A stretch of DNA of 64,000 bases, from NCBI GenBank assembly GCA_007922305.1, contig ML677364.1, positions 18,374,260 through 18,438,259 on the forward strand. Direction: 5' to 3'. Under the pieces are notes generated by a model that had not been told where the DNA came from, did no database searches, and worked only from the letters and a program-made list of their open reading frames with translations. The position numbers were made by a program, and so were the translations under genes. Every line of letters starts with the position of its first letter. The first letter of the stretch is position 1. Shown piece by piece: positions 57,882 to 64,000 of this stretch. This stretch comes from Dermatemys mawii (Eukaryota > Chordata > Testudines > Dermatemydidae).

Positions 57882-58219
57882 CTGTAGATCCTTGATGATG
57901 TGCTGGAGAGGTTTTTGTTGGGGGCTGTAGGTGACAGCTAGTGGTGTTCTGTTACTTTCTTTGCTTGGCCTGTCCTGTAGTGGGTGACTTCTGGGTATCT
58001 TTCTGGCTCTGTCAGTCTGTTTCTTCACTTCACCAGGTAGGTATTGTAGTTTTAAGAATGCTTGTTATAGATCCTGTAGGTTTTTGTCTCTGTCTGAGGG
58101 ATTGGAGCCGATGCCGTTGTATCTTAGAGCTTGGCTGTAGACAATGGATCTTGTGAGGTGGTGTTAGGGAATGAGAGCTGAGGACTTAGAACAACAGTTT
58201 CTCAGCTTTTGTCCCCTAA

Positions 58220-58513
58220 TTGCCCTACTTTATTTGCACTACATTGATGACATCTTCATCATCTGGACCCAAGGGAAGAGAGGCCCTTAAGGAATTCCAC
58301 CAAGATTTCAACATTTTCCACCCCAGCATCAACCTGTCCCTGGAGAAGTCCACAGTAGAGATCCACTTCCTAGACACTACAGTGCAAATAAGCGATGGTC
58401 ACATAAACACCACCCTCTACTGGAAACCTACTGACTGCTATGCTTACCTACATGCCTCCAGCTTTCATCCAGATCCCATATCACAGGATCCGTTGCCTAC
58501 AGCCAAGCTCTAA
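58220..58513 (+). pseudogene. Penelope reverse transcriptase catalytic fragment
   Basis: YIDDIFIIW (about 58239-58265) is in a frame that shifts after 12 or so codons. The rest is in the frame of 58220-58513: EFHQDFNIFHPSINLSLEKS, FLDTTVQISDGHINTTLYWK and PTDCYAYLHASSFHP. It ends abruptly at TAKL where the tail begins, so the nuclease is deleted in this arm. Confidence 0.85.
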
Positions 58514-58855
58514 GTTACAACTGCATTGTATTGTTTCAAATGGACACATTGATTATACTGGCCTCATTAGCATTAAAAAAAGTGATTTTTCATCCCTTGG
58601 TATTCACACCTTCTTGTCAACTGTTGAGAATAGCCCACTTCCATCTTAATTGAATTGGCTCATCAGCACTGACCCCCTCACACTTGGTAAGGCAACTCCC
58701 ATCTTTTCTTGTGCTGTGTATTTATTCCTTCCTGTATATTTTCCACTCCATGCATCTGATGAAGTGGGTTTTAGCCCACGAAAGCTTATGCCCAAATAAA
58801 TTTGTTAGTCTCTAAGGTGCCACAAGGTCTCCCTGCACCTTTTTTTCCATTTCTT

Positions 58856-61800
58856 GAGGATTAAAGGAGCATTTTTATTTATTATTTATAATATAAACAC
58901 ACCTCCATACCCTTTCTTTACTAGATAATGATGTGCAGTAGCCTTCATTCATTTACCATATAATTGTATAGATCTTGCCTCTATCTCCTAGCTGTCTATC
59001 AACCCCTTCATTGCCTCATGTCGGAAATTAGTTTGTAAACTCCTTGAGGCAGCAACTTTGCCTTCTAATCCTCAGTGTGAGTCATGTAGATCACTTTTGA
59101 GTGCTTTAAAGAGTAATATATAATTTTGATAGAGCACAGTTGTAGTGAGGTTTGTAATAATAGGTTGTTCTAACTAAAGCCCAGATGACCTGGTAGCTGG
59201 AGATTGCTGGGGTTTAGTCACACCTTGGCCATGCCCTTTGCTTCAGGAGCAATCCGTGAACTAGCAGCCTAAGGTGCAGGGGTAGTCATATGCCGGTGTT
59301 ACAAGACCTTGTTACTCCCTATGAAAGTTTGAATAACACAGAACATCTCATCTATCAACTTTATGACTACTCTGCACTACTGAACGTGTGCAAAGCAGCT
59401 ATAAAGGGTCTAGGAATAGGGCCCAGGGAGTCGTGTGGTAAAATGGAGAGCCTTGCAGTAAATTAGAATGAGGGGTTTGGTTTGGTTTTTTCTGATTCTC
59501 CACTATACTACTCCTCTTTTACACCAATGTAACGCCTCTGAAATGTACTTCACTTTTGTGCTACAGTAGAATTTTTTGTGCCCTTCTTCATTTAAAGGTG
59601 GCAATGTGGTAGTGATAGAAAACAAGATACCACATCTTCCATTAGCTCTCATGTCCAGATACAAATGCACTGTCTCACAAGCACCTCACAATTTGATTGA
59701 TTAAGCACCGTAAATTCCAGTAGACGCTAGTGAGATTGTTCATATAAGATCAGATGTTGTGACACGCAGAGCATCACTTGAGAGAGGCTGAGCACCTCAT
59801 CTTTCATTCAAGCCAATGAGAGTTGAGGGTTTTCAGTACCTTTTCAGAAGCACTGAGGCATAGACTGTGTAACCCTTGGTGCTTATTTACTCACAAGTAA
59901 TCTCACTGAAGTCATTAGCACTTCTCATGTGAATAAGTACCGACCAACCCAAGTAACCATTGAACAATCTAGTGCTAAGTATCTTGCAGCATCAGAACCA
60001 TAATTTGTGTGTCAGCCTTCCGAAGGCACGATAAGGACTTCTTATTAACATTTTTCCATCTTGTGTTTTGACATGTGACTATTTTACACTTTCACAGTGA
60101 CAAGGATTCGCAGACAGAGACATGCCTTACTATTTACAGTATTGTGTATCATTGCATTTGTAATACTATAGCTAAAGAGCTGTCAGAATTTGTTATAAAC
60201 CCTTACTTTCAAAGAGATGGTATCTCAAAGAAAAATACTTTCTGGCTAAAATAGGACGTGCCAGATTTTCAGTTACCGAGCAATCTTTCACCTACATTTA
60301 ATTTTATTTTCATTCCAAGATTTAAAAATGCATAGTACTGTATTATTATATACTTTCTCTAAACATCCAGGACATCACCGCTGACTTTTAAAATTACAAA
60401 CTATGCATGAACAGTACTTGTCAAGAGGATGGCTTCACTTTGTTATTTAGAAAATAATATGACATTTAAGTATTGAAAAGTGGCTACCGCAAATTTGCAA
60501 TAAATATTTTTCAAAATGTTGCAGCATATCAGGAGTCAAGCTCCACTGTAATTCCTGTACATGAAAAGGATTCTATTTATGCTATAGCTTGAAAGAAACT
60601 CATAATGTCACATAATGAAGTGTGTCATTCTTGAGATCACATACAATATACTCCACTGAGCTTTCTTAATGGAAGAATTGTAGCACGTCCAAAATTCTCA
60701 TATGGTTACACTAAAATCTGCAAAAATGTAATGGAGTGTCTCACACTTCCATTACACTATGGAACAGCGCTGGAGAAATAGATTGTCAAACCATGTAGTG
60801 ACTATCCAAATAGTCAGGGAAACAGTGGCTTCAGATTTTCCAATCTGGACTGAAATAAAAATACAAATGCTGAGAATCCAGACTAACTTCAGGCTTTTGT
60901 TCAAACAGACCAAATATGTATGGCCATCTGGATAGTATTTGTGTCTCTAGAATTATATTATATTTGTTGTGCCATCTGTCCCCCTCAACTCTTCCCGCAA
61001 ATAATCCCATGCCTATCTGAGTACAATACTGCCTATGGAACATGATACCTACATTATATGCTCCATGGCATTATTTTACAGATGGAACCATTCTATTGTC
61101 AATGATACGCTATATAGGATTCACTTTTCATAATTTTTCATTATAAATCTATTTAATAGACAAAGGCAGCTGAATAGATCTGTCAGTATTTATTGAACTC
61201 CGTGAATAACAGTCCCACCTCACAGCAAAGAGACATGTAAGGTAGCTACCCTCATAATCGCAAGGAAGTCTTCGCTCAATTCTGGTCTTCATTCAGCTCA
61301 AACTGCTATTCAAGACAGTAAGATTTTTGTATGAGTAAGTGCAGCTTAAAGCACTGGTCCAACAAAGGCACTGTGAAAAGTTAAGTATGTTCTATAAGTC
61401 TGTGCAGGATTGGGCCTTTCATAAATATGGATTTGGCCAATGTAGCATTAGTGTCATATATGCTCCTTATTGAAGATTAAGTCCTGACTCCAGTGAAGTT
61501 GATAGGATTTTTTGCATTAATTCAGTCAATCATGCTTTCATCCTGAGAATATACATAGTCTATTATCGTGTTAATAGAGGAGCCCTAATACAGCAGTGTT
61601 AATTCTTAATTTCAAGGGGACTTTTTTCTGTTTCAAGACACACACACTGTATTAGATTTTTTAGTGACAAATATTAATTAACTTCGATGTCATCATACAC
61701 ACTCAAAGAGATAAAAAATATTTCCATCAATAATGAGCAAAATTGACAGATAGGCAGGGAAGGAAAAATCCTTCTTGAGAACTTAGAGTTTGATTTAAGA

Positions 61801-62610
61801 ATATTTACTTTGAGTATTTTGAAATGTGACATTGACAGTTTGTGTTTTAAAGGTAATAAAGCTAACTCTTTAAACTTCAGTATCTACTTTCATTAAATAA
61901 TGACTGTTTGTCCTCCCTCCCTCATTGTCTGATCCCAGAATTTCCTACAATTGTAAACATTTAATTTATGAAAATCAAACAAAATGCTTAAATCCCCAAA
62001 ATTATATTCTAAAAAATTGAATTCTGCCAGGCCTATATTATACTAAATTGTGTATATTGCATATCTATTTATCTATAACTAGAGCTTGTCAGAATCGAAA
62101 AAAAAATAATTGAAATGTCTCAAAATATATGTTATTTAAACAAAAATTCCTGTGAAAATGATATACAAGATATTCCAAAATTAAAAAAAAATGTTCTAGA
62201 AATCTTCAGAATTTCATTTTGGAATTTAAAAATTTAATTTAGAATACTATTTTTATTTATTTTGTATTGTTTTTACATTATATCACAGCACATCAATAAT
62301 GGTATGCACTATTACCGACATATGACAATATAATACTTGAAATATTCTATTTTCATTTTATTTTAACAACCATTAAATGCAACTGCTACTTAGTTCTGGT
62401 AAGTACTTATCACCTTACCATTTTTAGATCTAAATGCTTCCTGTCTGTGCTGTAATGAAGCTGTCTGATATATCTGCCTTGCCTCCAACAGAATAATCCT
62501 TAGACACAGAGTAGAACCCTTGGTTTAAAGCTGAACTGAAACAAGCCAAGAGACTGCTTATAAAGTATAGTCTGGTATCCCTGATGGTTTCAGATTACAT
62601 CTTATAAGTT
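58856..62610. other. unassigned intergenic DNA
   Basis: No gene seen. Weak repeat-like stretches: an L2/MIR-type tail at about 59020-59130 (TTGTAAACTCCTTGAGGCAG), a TTTACTCACAAGTAATCTCA block at about 59885 and an AT-rich repeat at 62080-62240. Confidence 0.45.
59020..59130. mobile_element. L2/MIR-type tail fragment
   Basis: AGTTTGTAAACTCCTTGAGG followed by CAGCAACTTTGCCTTC, in the order of the same tail family seen at 46425 and 27893. Confidence 0.5.
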
Positions 62611-62617
62611 AGTATAG

Positions 62618-62674
62618 AATCAGGGTGTTTAGGAGAGGGATCTGCACCAGATCCCTCTCCTAAACACCCTGATT
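62618..62674. repeat. perfect 27-bp-arm palindrome, 3-nt spacer
   Basis: The left arm 62618-62644 (AATCAGGGTGTTT..GGGATCTG) and right arm 62648-62674 are exact reverse complements around CAC. No mismatch. Confidence 0.95.
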
Positions 62675-62679
62675 TGTGA

Positions 62680-64000
62680 CAGACATGGCAATTTCCTGCA
62701 ATATCCCTGAAAAACCTTACTGGCTTATGTTTAATTTCATGTATTATTGTGGGCCGGAACTGTACGTAACCCTCAGGGGAGATGTGATGGAAGGCTTGGG
62801 TGAGCAAAGGACTATCTTGAAAAGCGCACCCCATAAGAATGGACTTTTGAGACAGTGTGTGTGAAGTGGATTTTCTGGAAAATATCTAGGAGGAGGTGAA
62901 TACAAACTCAGTCTCCTTCCTCCCTTCTTCCTCTTTGCACAGCTCTCAAATTAGCAATAAAGAGGTGCCAGGGTTCAAGCAATAACAATGGCATCTTTCA
63001 TACAGCATTACATTGCACGCTCAATACATGCAAGGTCAGACTGCATGGAGGATGCCATTTTGTTCTACAAAATGGAATCCTCTGCACAGCATGAATTTTC
63101 ATGCACCGTATGTGAGCAGTTATGGCTTGCACAGCTCTGACAAAAGAGTTGCTGGGGCTGAGCCCTGGCATGTCCCTGAATAAATTAAGCCCTCATAATG
63201 CAAAAACCCAGCCATTTCAAGCTACTCCCTTTGGAGTGGGCCTTCGTCGGCTGATCCCCTATTATATGAGGCCAAAATCAAAAGCCCAAGCAGTACAAGG
63301 GAAAGACTGAATTATTCATTGATTGTTCTGGTTCTGAATCAGAGAGTTATGAACTTGTAATCATGAGGAAAACCCAGTTGTAGGTTCTAAAGAACGGACA
63401 CCTACCAGAACCTCAGGCTGGAATTAGGGTGAACTCTGGTCAGCGTTTTACAATGTGTGTAGGTTCTTTTATTGTTCTGAATGTTTTTTCTGTAAAGCTT
63501 TCACCTTAAGAATAAGTATGCTTGAGTATCACAAGCTGTATGGCATCTCATAACTGCCAACTGTTACATTGTTCATAGTCTTTGAAGAGAAAGCAAAGTG
63601 CAGATGCAAGCCTATTTAGGAAGCCTGGCTTGCTGGGACTATCACAGTGTAGGCAGGGAATGGTGCAGCCTAGAAAACCTCTAGTCAAGAGGGAGAGAGA
63701 TGTGGGTCTCTGCCCAAAAGAGGTGACAGCTAAGGAGCAGGGAGCCTAGAGTGGGTGCTCTTGGTGGACTACGCCAGGGGAATACAGGTGCAGTTGCCCT
63801 GAAATGTAACATCACTATGGTGTGAGAAGAAAGTTTTTGTATGTTTCCATATTTGAAGGGAGAGGAGAGAAATGGCATCACTGATAACTCTTAAGAAAAG
63901 TACAGATAGTGGGCGAAGGCCTACTCACTTTGTTCAGGCAAGTAGTTCCTGCCGCTGAGAGTCAGGAGGTGGCTTTTGTTTCAGAATCGTGCTACTGGAG
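62680..64000. other. unassigned intergenic DNA
   Basis: No gene or mobile element recognised. The frames 63122-63310 and 63681-63881 minus show no domain. Confidence 0.4.

Larger units (their letters stand above)
56643..58847. mobile_element. Penelope-like element, large inverted copy
   Basis: The left arm (56643-about 58200, minus) begins TCAGAGTGGTAGCCGTG. It carries the 3' tail, the GIY-YIG region (minus frame 57606-57100: IYQCDMCQQCPSAMYIGQTR and SLCKRINGHKSDI) and the reverse transcriptase C-terminus (LQPILKDDPSLSQTL). The right arm (about 58200-58847, plus) carries the reverse transcriptase catalytic box YIDDIFIIW near 58240. Then come LEKSTVEIHFLDTTV and TLYWKPTDCYAYLHASSFHP, and the tail to GTGCCACAAGG. 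CATTTCTT (56635-56642 and 58848-58855) is a likely target duplicate. A MITE interrupts the left arm. Stops and frameshifts are present; the element is not intact. Confidence 0.87.

Overview
The window is non-coding vertebrate DNA. I found no host protein-coding exon, rRNA, tRNA or CRISPR array that I could support. It is an AT-rich background filled with layered, mostly dead transposable elements. The mix suggests a reptile, most likely a turtle: several CR1/L3 LINE copies, many short hAT-type MITEs, Penelope-like elements with a GIY-YIG endonuclease, a Ty3/gypsy relic and class-I-like endogenous retroviruses. The taxon is my inference from repeat families I recognise, not something proved here.

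Layout, left to right. 1-8.2 kb: palindromic and TSD-bounded hAT MITEs, a Penelope tail, two hAT transposase C-termini facing each other, and a GC-rich purine-biased repeat. 11.1-17.8 kb: a long perfect palindrome, a plus-strand CR1 split by a hAT fragment, a MITE, a long minus-strand CR1 and an older L3-like remnant. 18.6-22.9 kb: a Ty3/gypsy reverse transcriptase relic with an insertion, then a minus-strand retroviral remnant with a 720-bp LTR, a polypurine tract and rearranged LTR pieces. 26.4-26.8 kb: a solo LTR. 29.1-29.9 kb: a compact inverted Penelope-like insertion bounded by a 15-bp duplication. 34.2-38.2 kb: a second retrovirus with a 613-bp 5' LTR, PBS, leader tandem repeats, a gag start remnant, a 3' LTR stub and a 4-bp TSD. 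40-42.9 kb: a CR1 inserted into another CR1. 44.6-45.4 kb: a GC-rich array studded with TTTAAA. 48.8-50.1 kb: a minus-strand CR1 with the longest intact reverse transcriptase segment in the window. 50.2-53.4 kb: a ZMYM1-like hAT transposon relic with a heat-shock-element-like cluster ahead of a TATA box. 55.7-56.3 kb: a diverged direct duplication. 56.6-58.8 kb: a larger inverted Penelope-like insertion that itself carries a TSD-bounded MITE. 62.6 kb: a second long perfect palindrome.

The genes do not work together as a system. What can be read is insertion history: nesting order, target-site duplications and strand inversions. The most interesting items are the two Penelope insertions that share one inverted architecture and identical start sequence, the heat-shock-like promoter in the hAT relic, the scrambled minus-strand retrovirus, and the two uninterrupted 26-27-bp-arm palindromes.
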